DNA of 64,000 nucleotides from JBGPTF01 sp041490445 (GTDB lineage: Bacteria > Acidobacteriota > Terriglobia > Acidiferrales > UBA7541), in contig JBGPTF010000017.1 in assembly GCA_041490445.1 (NCBI GenBank), positions 1 through 64,000 on the forward strand. The letters run 5' to 3'. Below are positions 1 to 8,821 of this stretch, in pieces. The translations under genes were made by a program, and so were the position numbers. The first letter of the stretch is position 1. Each line of letters opens with the position of its first letter. The notes below the pieces were generated by a model, which worked only from the letters and a program-made list of their open reading frames with translations, did no database searches and had not been told where the DNA came from.

Positions 1-631
<631 letters not shown>

Positions 632-810
632 CTAAAGAAAGCGGCAGCACAACCTGTGGATGTACGCAGGTGACGGCTGCCCAGCCCTTCGCGGCTCTTC
701 GGAGCCGTACGGGGTTAGCTGGCTCTCACGGGCCGGCGAGCTCGGTTTCGACGAGCTGATACGGGTTCTGGCAGGTTTCATCCGAAAACGTCAAAGAGAT
801 TACAGACAAG
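632..810 (+). other. 16S 3' trailer with small hairpins, no tRNA
   Basis: This transcribed trailer between the 16S end and the terminator holds a GGCTC-TTCG-GAGCC hairpin near 693-706 and further self-complementary segments (GAGCTCG/CGACGAGCT). They may be part of the pre-16S processing stem; the matching leader lies outside the window. I see no tRNA-Ile or tRNA-Ala, which usually occupy the 16S-23S spacer. Confidence 0.6.
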
Positions 811-850
811 AAAAGCCCGTCCCGGCAAACCGGGGCGGGCTTTTTGTTTT
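811..850 (+). terminator. Rho-independent terminator closing the 16S transcript
   Basis: An 11-bp GC-rich stem (815-825 with 830-840, one G-T pair) with a CAAA loop is preceded by AAAA and followed by TTTTTGTTTTT. This is a near-ideal intrinsic terminator. Its place about 180 nt after the 16S end suggests that the 16S gene is transcribed without a linked 23S. Confidence 0.9.
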
Positions 851-945
851 TCCTGCCGGGAACTCTCCGGCCGCCCCTTGCGTAGGACGTCAAGAAGGAG
901 TAATCCTGCACGGTCGGAGCCTGCCGCGGGCTCCCGGGAGGATTC

Positions 946-1686
946 ATGGAAGCAAGGTGCGGGTCTTCCGCTCGCCTGTGGAGCGCGCTGATCCTGATCG
1001 CGTTGGGTGTCCTGCTGCTGCTCGATCGTTTCGGGATGATCCGCTTCGGGCGTTTCATCAATGACTGGTGGCCCTCCATCCTGATCGCGATCGGCCTGTG
1101 GCAGCTCTTCGTCAGCCGGCCACGGCACAAAGCAGGTGCGATCATCCTGCTGATCCTGGGAATTATTTTTCAAGTGGACCGGTTCAATATTTTTCCCTGG
1201 TGGTCCCCGGAATTATTGTGGCCGGCGGCGTTGATCGGAGTGGGGCTGTGGATGCTCCTGGGGCGAATGCGCGCTTCAGCAACAACGACGGCGGTGTCCG
1301 GAGGCTCGGACGCATCTGCGGAAGGAGCGACTTCCCCCGGCGAAACGATTGACGCGTTTGCGCTGTTCAGCGGATTCGAGCGCGTGGTCACATCGCGATC
1401 GTTCCGTGGCGGGGATGCCAGCGCAGTGTTCGGCGCCGTCAAGATCGATCTGCGGCAGGCGGAGTTGGCCGCCGGCGAGCAACGCCTGCATCTGACGGCC
1501 CTGTTCGGCGGGATCGAGGTGCGCGTGCCGTCCGGTTGGCAGGTGTCCGTGGAAGGCACGCCGGTGCTGGGCGGGATCGAAGACAAGCGCGGGTCCGCAG
1601 GCGCGACGAACGCGGCTACGCCAAGCGCGGGGAACTTGCGCATCCATGCTTTCGCCGCCTTTGGCGGAATCAAGATCGAGGACTAA
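946..1686 (+). CDS. LiaF-like / DUF5668 four-helix membrane protein
   Basis: The N-terminal half has four hydrophobic helices (about residues 11-28, 41-56, 63-77 and 89-106) with the WPxxLIxIGLW pattern of LiaF/DUF5668 proteins. The C-terminal half (from about 136) is soluble and beta-rich, with repeated phenylalanine-glycine turns (ALFSGFER, AVFGAVKID, ALFGGIEVR, AFGGIKIED) like the LiaF C-terminal domain. In Firmicutes LiaF inhibits a cell-envelope stress sensor kinase. No kinase gene is adjacent here, so a role in envelope stress is inference. The start has a GGGAGGA ribosome site 3 nt upstream. The 16S terminator precedes the gene, so it probably has its own promoter. Confidence 0.75.
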   Translation: MEARCGSSARLWSALILIALGVLLLLDRFGMIRFGRFINDWWPSILIAIGLWQLFVSRPRHKAGAIILLILGIIFQVDRFNIFPWWSPELLWPAALIGVGLWMLLGRMRASATTTAVSGGSDASAEGATSPGETIDAFALFSGFERVVTSRSFRGGDASAVFGAVKIDLRQAELAAGEQRLHLTALFGGIEVRVPSGWQVSVEGTPVLGGIEDKRGSAGATNAATPSAGNLRIHAFAAFGGIKIED

Positions 1687-1766
1687 GCGGCGTCGCAACG
1701 CGGATAAGGATCCGATACACTCGATGTGAAGAAACTGCGACGCATCTTCGCCGGGACTCGAAGAAC

Positions 1767-2165
1767 ATGACGGAACAAATCAAGAAATCCGAAGCGGAAT
1801 GGAAGAAACAGCTGACGCCGGAGCAGTACCACGTGACGCGGGAGAAAGGCACGGAGCCGCCTTTTTCGGGCGAATACGCGCGGACAAAGGCGAAGGGCGT
1901 GTACGCCTGCGTTTGCTGTGGCCAGCCGCTGTTTACGTCGGATGCGAAATATGAATCGGGCACGGGCTGGCCAAGTTTCTGGCAGCCGCTCGAGAAGGAT
2001 GCCGTTGCTCTCGAAAACGAGGAGAGCCACGGCATGATCCGCACTGAAGCGAAATGCAGCCGGTGCGACGCGCACCTTGGCCACGTTTTCGACGATGGGC
2101 CACAGCCCACCGGCCTGCGCTTCTGCATGAATTCCGCAGCCCTCAAGCTACAAGACAAGAAATAG
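1767..2165 (+). CDS. msrB: Peptide-methionine (R)-S-oxide reductase MsrB
   Basis: This 132-residue protein reduces the R epimer of methionine sulfoxide in damaged proteins. All family marks are visible: two zinc-binding CxxC pairs (CVCCGQPL and CSRCDAHLGH), the substrate-pocket motif SGTGWPSFW, and the catalytic cysteine in RFCMNSAAL near the C-terminus. The active residue is ordinary cysteine (TGC), not selenocysteine. The ATG was chosen because the family normally begins a few residues before KKQLTPEQYHVTR; the frame is open further upstream but that part has no family similarity. No msrA is seen nearby. It probably belongs to general oxidative-damage repair in the cytoplasm. Confidence 0.95.
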   Translation: MTEQIKKSEAEWKKQLTPEQYHVTREKGTEPPFSGEYARTKAKGVYACVCCGQPLFTSDAKYESGTGWPSFWQPLEKDAVALENEESHGMIRTEAKCSRCDAHLGHVFDDGPQPTGLRFCMNSAALKLQDKK

Positions 2166-2500
2166 CGAGCGTTATCGGGCACCGCGCTCCAACTCTCTTC
2201 CTCCAGGACCAAGCTTCCCTTGTCGGCTTACCGTTCGAGCCAGACGCTCTGCATCCGCGCATGAAGGGCGCGCGTGGGAAAAACCGGACCGGAATGAAAC
2301 TCCGCCACAGACCAGATTGATTGTGATTTTCCCAAGTAGCCCGCATCTCTCTGAATCATTGGATTTTCCACTTCACGTGAGACGCGTCTGAGTCTGGAAA
2401 GAGCATTGCTTTCTGGATCCTTTGGACGGTCGTAGACCAGCCTTTCGATGCCCCTCCACGGGGCTGGGCCAACACCCGCCATTCAAATCGGAGAACACCT
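2166..2500. other. Intergenic region, nothing recognised
   Basis: About 335 bases with only short, overlapping shadow frames on the minus strand. I see no RNA gene, convincing terminator or conserved promoter apart from the GGAGAA ribosome site of the next gene at its right edge. Confidence 0.5.
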
Positions 2501-2983
2501 GTGAAGCGCACCGTCGCGGTCATCCTTTTTTTTCTCCTCTGCACACCTGTGTCCGCCGAACCCAAAAAGCGACGGGTCGCGGACAAAAAGTTTTGGTTCA
2601 TGGTGGGCGCGCTGACGGCTGCGGCGTTTGTGGACGGCTATTCGTCGCACCGCTGCCTTGTCGCAAGCACTTGCAGTGAGAGGAATCCGCTGTTCGGCAA
2701 GTTCCCCAGCTACCCGAGAATCATTCTCGAGGGAGGTGGAATCGTCGCGGCAGAGTCTCTCTCCCTCTACTACTTGAAGAAACGCAATCGCGACAACAAG
2801 GCTTGGGGCTGGCGAAATTTGTGGTGGATGACTGCCGCAGGAGCCATCGCCGGACACACGGTCGCCACATCCAAGAACATGCAGTTGCCAGCGGAGTCGA
2901 GAAGAGTTCCCTCGTTACTGCCCGGGCGGGCTGATGCCGCCGTCGAGCCGATTGACTGGAACCGACCACAAATTCCGAGATAA
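2501..2983 (+). CDS. Small secreted or membrane protein, unknown function
   Basis: I do not recognise a named family. The 160-residue product starts with GTG behind a GGAGAA site and has a plausible cleavable signal (KRTVAVILFFLLCTPVSAEP). Two further hydrophobic stretches lie at about 33-45 (FMVGALTAAAFVDGY) and 111-124 (WWMTAAGAIAGHTV). A Cys pair (RCLVASTC) followed by SERNPLFGKFPS resembles small acidobacterial envelope proteins that carry an ERNP motif. That resemblance is from memory and is weak. Codon use matches the neighbourhood, and the gene appears to be monocistronic. Confidence 0.65.
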   Translation: MKRTVAVILFFLLCTPVSAEPKKRRVADKKFWFMVGALTAAAFVDGYSSHRCLVASTCSERNPLFGKFPSYPRIILEGGGIVAAESLSLYYLKKRNRDNKAWGWRNLWWMTAAGAIAGHTVATSKNMQLPAESRRVPSLLPGRADAAVEPIDWNRPQIPR

Positions 2984-3426
2984 CAGTCCGTCCGATGCGC
3001 GTGATCAGATGCTCATTTCTCGATGGTCTTCACCGCAACCCATCCATCAATCAACGCACGCTTTCAATCGTTGTCGTCGGATTACCTTAGTGAGATTTTG
3101 AAGCCGCTCGCGAAACAGGAGTAGTGGGCCGAAATTTTCCGACTGGCATTCAGGGTGAACCGGGATAGAAACTTTTCACCATACCGAGAGAAGCGTGACG
3201 GAATTGCCGGGCCCTGGTTGACGATTTTAGAACTCTTCCGCTGGGTCAGATCGTCGCAGGGATTCCGCACATTGGAGAGCTCTCGCTGCTCTGATTCGAA
3301 CGAAGAGCATCGAGCGCCGATTGTCGCCTGCACCCACGTACCCTCCGGAGACGCCGCCGCCGGAAAGCGGGTCCCAGGACCGACTTGTCCGACTAATCGG
3401 GCACTAAGAATGGATTCTGAAGCTCC
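2984..3426. other. Intergenic region with a small inverted repeat only
   Basis: There are about 440 bases between convergent genes. TGCTCT and AGAGCA arms around 3287-3309 enclose a TTCGAAT-like loop, which recalls a tRNA T arm, but no acceptor or anticodon arm can be built. I see no gene or strong terminator. Confidence 0.45.
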
Positions 3427-4434
3427 CTACCGACCCGGGACGCCAATTCTCACCATCCGTCCATTTTCAAAGCGAAAGTCGATGCCGGCGAAGACGATCC
3501 TATTCCAACTGCCCCCTGTATCGGTGCCGGAGAACTCTGCAGTGGGCTGTCCGTATGCCTTTTTCACGTCCTCAACTGATGATCGCCAATCGATATTCTT
3601 ATCGGTCTCGCCGCAGAATGTTGAGAAGTTTTCATCGCCCCGCTGACCATTGTAGAAGTAGAGTGCGCGAACTGTGCTGCCCGCACTTTCGAACAGGACC
3701 TGAATGCCCTTCTGCGCATGGTTCTTGAAGTAGGAATCGGAATATCTGCTCGCCAGCCTTCCGTCTCCTAAGAAAGCATCAACGTCTTTGGAAGCAGCGC
3801 CAATGTGAACCGGTCCCCAACCAACGCCAGCGACGATTCTGGGCTGCGCTCCATCCTCGTGACATTCGGTCTGGGCAGTGTTGATCTCAGTCTGTTTCGG
3901 TTGGGCAGCCGACAATTCATTTTTGTCCCAACAATCAACTCGGTGTGCCACAACATCAGCCGTTTGGTGTTCTCTATCGAAGTCCCAAAAGCTCCCTGCT
4001 GCACCTCGCAGGCCTCCTGAATCAAGTGTGAGATTCATTTGAAGGCCGCTGAACCCTGTCGTCCACACGATCTTAATGGATCGTGGTCCCGTCGGAAGCC
4101 AGTAGGAACCACTGTGGATGCTCGGGGGCACGCCTGGCGCGGGCCGAGCGATGAATCCTTCCGCCTCCCATCCTCTTGTTCCACGCTCTGCCAAGAGCTG
4201 GACTCGACGGGGTGGTGTAATGAACACTGCGTCCTCACCGATGTTAAGATTCGGCCGCCACGGGGACAACGTCAGGTCGTAGCAACCCTCAATAGCGTCA
4301 GGGCTGACCAAATCGGGCTTGTCAGACGGTTGGGCTTGAGGAATTTGCGTCTGAGCAGGCGATTCTGACGTGGCAACTGCGAGAGCGCAGCCAATCAGGC
4401 AGCAGAACAGAAGCGGAAGTACGACCACTCGCAC
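3427..4434 (-). CDS. Putative lipoprotein of unknown function
   Basis: The 335-residue product begins with a lipoprotein signal (VVVLPLLFCCLIGC, lipobox LIGC with Cys16), so the mature protein is probably anchored to a membrane. It has no transmembrane segment after that. The C-terminal half (from about 205: GVGWGPVHIGAASKDVDAFLGDG) resembles a repeated fold in which a GPVHIGxxxxDVxxxLG unit begins each copy, as in SmpA/OmlA-like or DUF-type lipoproteins. A second unit may start near DWRSSVEDVKKAYGQPT. I cannot name a function. It stands alone between convergent intergenic regions. Confidence 0.6.
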   Translation of the reverse strand: MRVVVLPLLFCCLIGCALAVATSESPAQTQIPQAQPSDKPDLVSPDAIEGCYDLTLSPWRPNLNIGEDAVFITPPRRVQLLAERGTRGWEAEGFIARPAPGVPPSIHSGSYWLPTGPRSIKIVWTTGFSGLQMNLTLDSGGLRGAAGSFWDFDREHQTADVVAHRVDCWDKNELSAAQPKQTEINTAQTECHEDGAQPRIVAGVGWGPVHIGAASKDVDAFLGDGRLASRYSDSYFKNHAQKGIQVLFESAGSTVRALYFYNGQRGDENFSTFCGETDKNIDWRSSVEDVKKAYGQPTAEFSGTDTGGSWNRIVFAGIDFRFENGRMVRIGVPGR

Positions 4435-4514
4435 CGCCTTATTTCAGCACGACGGACAGGGTTCATCAAGAATCGTTTTCGGCCCCCAAACTCCTGATTA
4501 ACGCGGGCAGTGTT

Positions 4515-4751
4515 CTAATCAAAAAGTATCGTTCGCGTTCTGCGGCACGTGGGGCAAGGGTTAACACAGGACCACACGTAGTGTTCACCCCTAAAGATAG
4601 GCGTTCCGTTCACCTGGGCCCCGCCACAAGGCTCCGTCGAAGAGCACGCTGCACAAATTAGGTCTGCAAAAAGACCGCGAACGAAAACCCTCGCTTGGGG
4701 CGGGAGGGGACCCCGACATCTTGTGTAACGTTGTCGGTCGGACTGCGGCAC
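4515..4751 (-). CDS. Possible small zinc-ribbon-like protein (doubtful)
   Basis: This is a 78-codon open frame with a cysteine-rich second half: CAAC, EPC and CPTC pairs around a short loop, compatible with a small zinc ribbon. No good ribosome site precedes the first ATG and the N-terminal third looks non-coding, so a downstream start or a decayed gene is possible. It is listed because it fills a gap of about 330 bases and the cysteine spacing is unlikely to be random. I recognise no family. Confidence 0.25.
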   Translation of the reverse strand: MPQSDRQRYTRCRGPLPPQARVFVRGLFADLICAACSSTEPCGGAQVNGTPIFRGEHYVWSCVNPCPTCRRTRTILFD

Positions 4752-4765
4752 AGGCGGGGAATAGC

Positions 4766-5005
4766 CTACAGTCTTGCTTTGGCGAAGGCACGGCCCGATC
4801 CGGATTTCAGATACTTCTCAAACGCGAGAGCGCGACCCTCATCAGTGAACGCGACATACGTCTTGATCTGCCAAGGGCGATATTTAGCTGTGTGCGTCAC
4901 GGCACCGGAGTTGTGCATCGAAAGCCGCGCCTTCAAATCATCAGTGATGCCGGTGTAGAAATGCCCGTTGTCTGTCAGACTCTGCAAGATGTAAACGTAC
5001 TTCAC
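4766..5005 (-). CDS. GIY-YIG nuclease domain protein (UPF0213/YhbQ-like)
   Basis: The 79-residue product is a single GIY-YIG domain: YVYILQS, then FYTGITDDLKARLSMHNSG, and a conserved Glu in ALAFEKYLKSGSGRAFAK. These are the shape and length of stand-alone UPF0213/YhbQ-type proteins, which have been linked to DNA repair and nicking. The GTG start is chosen because GGAGG lies 10 nt upstream; an in-frame ATG 36 nt further up adds residues with no family match. The upstream DNA carries a palindromic element abutting a tRNA gene, so nuclease, palindrome and tRNA 3' end form a compact block that could be a decayed mobile unit. That is inference. Confidence 0.8.
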   Translation of the reverse strand: MKYVYILQSLTDNGHFYTGITDDLKARLSMHNSGAVTHTAKYRPWQIKTYVAFTDEGRALAFEKYLKSGSGRAFAKARL

Positions 5006-5066
5006 TGGAAGTCCGCCTCCGCTAAAGCTACGGCGCGACAACCTTCGCCTTGTGAGTGGCCTGCCG

Positions 5067-5095
5067 AGCCGAAGCCTGCGAGGCAGGCGAAGGCT
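5067..5095. repeat. REP-like palindrome abutting the tRNA-Ile 3' end
   Basis: The layout is symmetric: AGCC, GAA, GCCTGC, loop GAG, GCAGGC, GAA, GGCT. A 6-bp inner stem and a 4-bp outer stem are separated by a GAA/GAA internal loop. The last base coincides with the A of the tRNA-encoded CCA. The element sits between the 5' end of a GIY-YIG gene and a tRNA, and it resembles the extragenic palindromes seen beside GIY-YIG genes in environmental genomes. No second copy was found in this window. Confidence 0.6.
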
Positions 5096-5171
5096 GGTGG
5101 GCCTGGGTAGACTCGAACTACCGACCTCGCCCTTATCAGGGGCGCGCTCTAGCCACCTGAGCTACAGGCCC
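5095..5171 (-). tRNA. tRNA-Ile (anticodon GAT)
   Basis: Read on the minus strand this is a complete 77-nt cloverleaf: acceptor GGGCCTG/CAGGCCC, D arm with AGCTCAGGTGG, anticodon loop CTGATAA with GAT, variable loop, T arm with GTTCGAGTC, discriminator A and an encoded CCA. GAT reads AUU/AUC isoleucine codons. In most bacteria this tRNA lies in the 16S-23S spacer. Here it is about 4.5 kb from the 16S gene and on the opposite strand, which fits an unlinked rRNA arrangement. Confidence 0.97.
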
Positions 5172-5391
5172 ACGGCAGAGGATAGCAAACGGTCGTCGTG
5201 ATTTTAGCATGACTCGGGAATTGCGGAACAGGGATGCATTCCGCCTGCAAAAGGCCAAAGAAATTGCTCCGCGACCTCACACAGGCACGAGCGTCGCTTG
5301 TGAAATCGCAGGTGGCCCTTCGCTCTTATCCAATCAACCGTGGCAGAAGGGGCCGCGACGCCGATCGCAGAATCAGAATAGGACCGCCGCC

Positions 5392-6108
5392 TCAGAACGC
5401 TGCGTCCTCAAGCTTCACGACGCGCGGGAACAGAATATTGTTCTCCAGATGGATGTGCTGATGCAAATCCGCCTCGAAGCCTGCGATGGCCTTGTAGAGA
5501 GTCTGATAGCTGACGCAAGCATCGGCGGGCGGCGCAAAACCATTCGTGATCTGGCGCATCTCGTGCAGCGCCTGGCCGGCGGAATCATGCTCCATCACCA
5601 TCATGCGCACGGGATTCTGGACGGTTCCGAACATGGCAGGCGGAAGCGGGCGCTTGCTGTTGACCGCGGCTTCCATTTCCGCGATGTAGGGAAACAGGAT
5701 CTGTTCTTCCTTCATCATGTGCGCGGTCAATTCCTGCGCCAAGCCGCCGAGAAGCTCCTGGACGCGCAGCAGCTCCGGATGATTCTTCCCGTGAACGCCG
5801 ACCACCTTTGCAATCAACGGCATCAGCCGTTTGATTTCCTCGCGTGTGAAGGCGTGATGCTTCGCAACGATGTAGTCCGCCAATTCCGCCAGCGGCGCGT
5901 TCTGCCAGTCCCGTTCCGCGGGAACGGATTCGGTTTTCTCGAGCGCGGCGATGACTTCCTCCGCCTGCAGATTCGCGTTCTTGCATGCCTCGGCGAGTGA
6001 CTTGTTTCCGCCGCAGCAATAGTCAATTCCCAGCTTCTCAAAAACCCGGGCCGCAGCGGGGTTTTCGAGAACCATTTCGCGAACCGTCTTTCCAGTGTCC
6101 GTCAGCAT
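5392..6108 (-). CDS. ytfE: Iron-sulfur cluster repair di-iron protein RIC (YtfE/ScdA)
   Basis: RIC proteins restore Fe-S clusters damaged by nitric oxide or oxidants, using a hemerythrin-like di-iron site. The 238-residue product has the ScdA N-terminal domain with the YCCGGNKSL motif (about residues 30-38), then a four-helix domain with the expected ligands: AKHHAF, GVHGKNHPE, AHMMKEEQILFP, MEHDSAG and LHQHIHLENNILFPR. Length is normal. It is the last gene of the operon that encodes Fe-S-dependent benzoyl-CoA reductase, 90 bp after the hydratase. It may protect that enzyme or the Fe-S-type Rrf2 regulators, but co-transcription is inferred from spacing only. Confidence 0.93.
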   Translation of the reverse strand: MLTDTGKTVREMVLENPAAARVFEKLGIDYCCGGNKSLAEACKNANLQAEEVIAALEKTESVPAERDWQNAPLAELADYIVAKHHAFTREEIKRLMPLIAKVVGVHGKNHPELLRVQELLGGLAQELTAHMMKEEQILFPYIAEMEAAVNSKRPLPPAMFGTVQNPVRMMVMEHDSAGQALHEMRQITNGFAPPADACVSYQTLYKAIAGFEADLHQHIHLENNILFPRVVKLEDAAF

Positions 6109-6198
6109 TTCTCGCTCCTCCAGAATTCCTGAAAATCCTGCTCATCACACCTGTAAGACTATCGGGAACGGCCATCGCGGACGATGACTTAAGTCACA

Positions 6199-7050
6199 TC
6201 AGCCCCATTTGTTGCCGCGATTGGCGACCGCTCCGGGAATGCTCGAACTGCGGGGTTCGGCGGTAAGCTTGCGAGGAGATTGACCCCAAACCGGCGGCCG
6301 CTTCTCGAGAAACGCGCGGATGCCTTCGACCGCGTCAGGCTCAGCCATCAGTTCATCGAGATAAATTCTCTCCAGGCGGGGCAGGTCTTTCTCGAGGGCT
6401 GACAAGATCGCCGGCCGTATTGCACCGGCAGCATGACGAAGCGCGGCGGCCGAACGCGGCAGAAAATCCTCTTCGATCCATTTGTTCAAGCCGTTGCCCA
6501 GTTCGCCTTCGGGCACGAGACGCGACACAAGCCCCGCTCGCGCCAGAGAGGGCGCCGTCCAACTGTCTCCCGTCAACACGAGTTGCGACGCCCAGCCGGT
6601 CCCGACCCTCACCGGAAGAAGGGCCGAAGCTGCCGGTGGAAATACGCCGAGCTTGATTTCCGGGCAGCCGAAGTGCGCGCCCTCTTCAGCAAGAATCAGG
6701 TCGCAGGCGAGCGCGAGTTCGAATCCACCGCCGAGGCACTGTCCGCGAACCGCGGCGATCGTGGGCGCCGGCGCTCTTGCCATCATCACCAGCAGTTGCC
6801 GCAACTGCGCCAGCGTGCCCTCGATTTGTTCGGGCAGATGCTCCTGCACGCTCGCTCCAAAGCTGAAATGTGGGCCGTCTCCCGTAAACACAATCGCCTT
6901 CAGAGCGCGCTGCGGAGCAATCTCTCCCAGTATCTTCTGCAGGTCCGCCATCATCACGTGATCGAGGATGTTTGCCTTCGGCGCCGCCAGAACGATGATC
7001 GCAACCTGATCGTCGTGCAGAAGCTCCAGCCGAGCCTTGGTCAAATCCAT
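6199..7050 (-). CDS. dch: Enoyl-CoA hydratase, likely cyclohexa-1,5-dienecarbonyl-CoA hydratase
   Basis: This crotonase-fold protein of 283 residues probably adds water to the diene made by benzoyl-CoA reductase, giving 6-hydroxycyclohex-1-ene-1-carbonyl-CoA. Visible motifs are KANILDHVMM near the N-terminus, the oxyanion-hole segment FSFGASVQEHLP, and GQCLGGGFELALACDL followed by FGCPEIKLGVFPP. The FSFGASV and IKLGVFPP forms are those I associate with dienoyl-CoA hydratases rather than general fatty-acid enzymes. The ATG chosen begins at MDLTKARLEL, where similarity starts; the frame is open 222 nt further up without homology. It follows the reductase genes by 124 bp. A ring-opening 6-oxo hydrolase of the BamA type is not present in the window. 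Confidence 0.8.
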   Translation of the reverse strand: MDLTKARLELLHDDQVAIIVLAAPKANILDHVMMADLQKILGEIAPQRALKAIVFTGDGPHFSFGASVQEHLPEQIEGTLAQLRQLLVMMARAPAPTIAAVRGQCLGGGFELALACDLILAEEGAHFGCPEIKLGVFPPAASALLPVRVGTGWASQLVLTGDSWTAPSLARAGLVSRLVPEGELGNGLNKWIEEDFLPRSAAALRHAAGAIRPAILSALEKDLPRLERIYLDELMAEPDAVEGIRAFLEKRPPVWGQSPRKLTAEPRSSSIPGAVANRGNKWG

Positions 7051-7174
7051 GTCCGCACCGTCATGAATAGCTTCCTCGAGACACGGAGAATCGTTTTGGT
7101 CCTCCAAACTTCTGAGAGCAATGACTTCCCCAATTTCCGAGTGATTCGCTCGAGCCCGGATTCGGGCTGCCACG

Positions 7175-7996
7175 TCAGGCGACGCGCTGCGAAGCGGTCC
7201 CCATCTGCAATCGCTTGCTGCCGAGGAGAGCGGCGCCAAGGGCACAAACGTATAGGCTGTCCTCCGGCACATGGACCGGGACCTTCAAGCGATTCTCGAG
7301 CGAGCGCACCATGCCCTTTTGCTTGGCAACGCCGCCGATAAACACCAGATCCGTTCCCATTCCCGCACGCTTCAGCAGCAGGGTCGCACGCTCCGCCAGC
7401 GAATCGTAGATTCCGCAGAGGATGTCCTCGACGCTGATGCCGGCGCTGACGTGATTGATGATTTCACTTTCCGCGAGCACCGCACAGACGCTGCTGATCG
7501 GCTGCGGGTTGTTGGCGTTGAGAGCCATATCCCCGACATTTTCCATTCCGATTTGCAGATACTTCGCGGCGCGGGCGATGAAGCTACCCGATCCGGCTGC
7601 ACATTTGTCATTCGTCTTGAAATGGTTCACTTTGCCGGACTCGTGGAGTGTAATGGCGCGAGTGGACTGGCTGCCGATATCGAGCACCGCCGTCGCGATG
7701 GGGAAGAGATGACGTGCACCGCGCGCCCCGCTGGTGATTTCGGTGACCTGAATGTCGCGGAAGCTGATGCTGTAGCGCCCGAAGCCGGTTGTCACGATGT
7801 AACGGACCTTCTCGCGGGACTTGCCTGCGTCCGTGAGCGCCATGTCGAGAGCTTCGTTCGCGGCTTTCTCGAGATCCACACCGGTTCGCACGTAGCCGCG
7901 CCCCACAATGGCCGGCTTTTCTTCCGACTTCCATTGCTCGATCAGAATCGCCTTCGTAAAACCGCTGCCGACGTCAATTCCCGCGATCGTGTGCAT
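7175..7996 (-). CDS. bzdQ: Benzoyl-CoA reductase ATPase/activase subunit (BzdQ-like)
   Basis: This is a BadF/BadG/HgdC-type ASKHA ATPase of 273 residues. It shows the phosphate-1 loop IAGIDVGSGFTKA, the phosphate-2 segment VLDIGSQSTRA, adenosine-site glycines LVFIGGVAKQKGM, and the two cysteines (NDKCAAGSGSF and SVCAVLAESE) that bridge a [4Fe-4S] cluster between two activase subunits. Such subunits couple ATP hydrolysis to low-potential electron transfer. It is the second of two consecutive activases, and its start overlaps the end of the first by 23 bp. A pair of different activases is typical of class I benzoyl-CoA reductase, whereas 2-hydroxyacyl-CoA dehydratases use one homodimeric activase. 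Confidence 0.85.
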   Translation of the reverse strand: MHTIAGIDVGSGFTKAILIEQWKSEEKPAIVGRGYVRTGVDLEKAANEALDMALTDAGKSREKVRYIVTTGFGRYSISFRDIQVTEITSGARGARHLFPIATAVLDIGSQSTRAITLHESGKVNHFKTNDKCAAGSGSFIARAAKYLQIGMENVGDMALNANNPQPISSVCAVLAESEIINHVSAGISVEDILCGIYDSLAERATLLLKRAGMGTDLVFIGGVAKQKGMVRSLENRLKVPVHVPEDSLYVCALGAALLGSKRLQMGTASQRVA

Positions 7997-8813
7997 GGGA
8001 TGGACTCCAAAGACTGTTTTCAAAGCTCTGCCCCATCTTGTCGAGAGCAAACAACGCCGCGCCAATCGCCCCGGTGAAATGCGCGTCCGGGCTCACCTGT
8101 AATTTTGTTGCGAGAATTTCCTCGAGCGCATGCACCATACCGACGTTGCGAGCCACTCCGCCGGTGAGAGTGATGGCCGGCTCAATCGGCACGCGCCGCG
8201 CCAGCGAAACCGTGCGTCGCGCGATGGCCAGGTGAACCCCGCTGAGGATGTCGGGAGGCTTCTTGCCCTGCGCGAGGTAGGAAAGGATGTCCGATTCGAC
8301 GAACACCGTGCAGACGGTGGTAATCTTCACCGGGTGCTTTCCTTCAAGTGAAAGCGGCCCCACTTGGTCTAGGCTTAATCCCATCACCTCGGCGGCGTTG
8401 GCGAGGAAGCGTCCCGTCCCGGCGGCGCATTTGTCGTTCATCACGAAGTCGCGCACATCGCCGTCCTCCCCCACGCTGATCGCTTTCGAGTCCTGCCCTC
8501 CCATGTCAATCACGGTCCGCGTGTTAGGGAAGAGATGATGCGCGCCGCGGGCGTGGCAGGTGATTTCGGTCATCTGGGTATTGCCGAACGCAATTTTGTA
8601 GCGGCCGTAGCCCGTGCCAACAACATAGCCGACCTGTTGCGGGGAAATCCCGGCTTCGTGACAGGCGACGCGAAAACCGTTCTCGGCCGCTTTCTGCACG
8701 TATGCGCCGGTGTCCACCAGCGCGCGCGCCACCATGCGCAGACCGCCGTTGTCTTCGAAGATCACGGCCTTCGTCTGCGTCGAACCGACATCCACTCCTG
8801 CTGCCAGTCTCAT
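7974..8813 (-). CDS. bzdP: Benzoyl-CoA reductase ATPase/activase subunit (BzdP-like)
   Basis: This 279-residue paralogue of the following gene has AAGVDVGSTQTKA (phosphate-1), TVIDMGGQDSKA (phosphate-2), TLTGGVARNVGM (adenosine site) and cluster cysteines in MNDKCAAGTGRF and TVCTVFVESD. It probably pairs with BzdQ to form the ATP-hydrolysing electron-donor module of the reductase. The ATG was preferred over a GTG 12 nt upstream because a GAGGG ribosome site, overlapping the stop codon of the preceding gene, is correctly spaced for it. The tight coupling suggests translational linkage with bzdO and bzdQ. The substrate cannot be read from the activase itself. Confidence 0.85.
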   Translation of the reverse strand: MRLAAGVDVGSTQTKAVIFEDNGGLRMVARALVDTGAYVQKAAENGFRVACHEAGISPQQVGYVVGTGYGRYKIAFGNTQMTEITCHARGAHHLFPNTRTVIDMGGQDSKAISVGEDGDVRDFVMNDKCAAGTGRFLANAAEVMGLSLDQVGPLSLEGKHPVKITTVCTVFVESDILSYLAQGKKPPDILSGVHLAIARRTVSLARRVPIEPAITLTGGVARNVGMVHALEEILATKLQVSPDAHFTGAIGAALFALDKMGQSFENSLWSPSHAHDRGN

Positions 8814-8821
8814 GGTTTCCC

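Noticed and set aside
1536..2165. MsrB fused to a longer N-terminal domain
   Set aside because: The upstream 77 codons overlap the LiaF-like gene in another frame and show no family similarity.
1767..2165. MsrB as a second selenoprotein
   Set aside because: The catalytic residue is encoded by TGC and no TGA interrupts the frame.
3280..3315. A tRNA remnant suggested by a TTCGAAT loop
   Set aside because: Only one arm can be drawn; no acceptor, D or anticodon arm is present.
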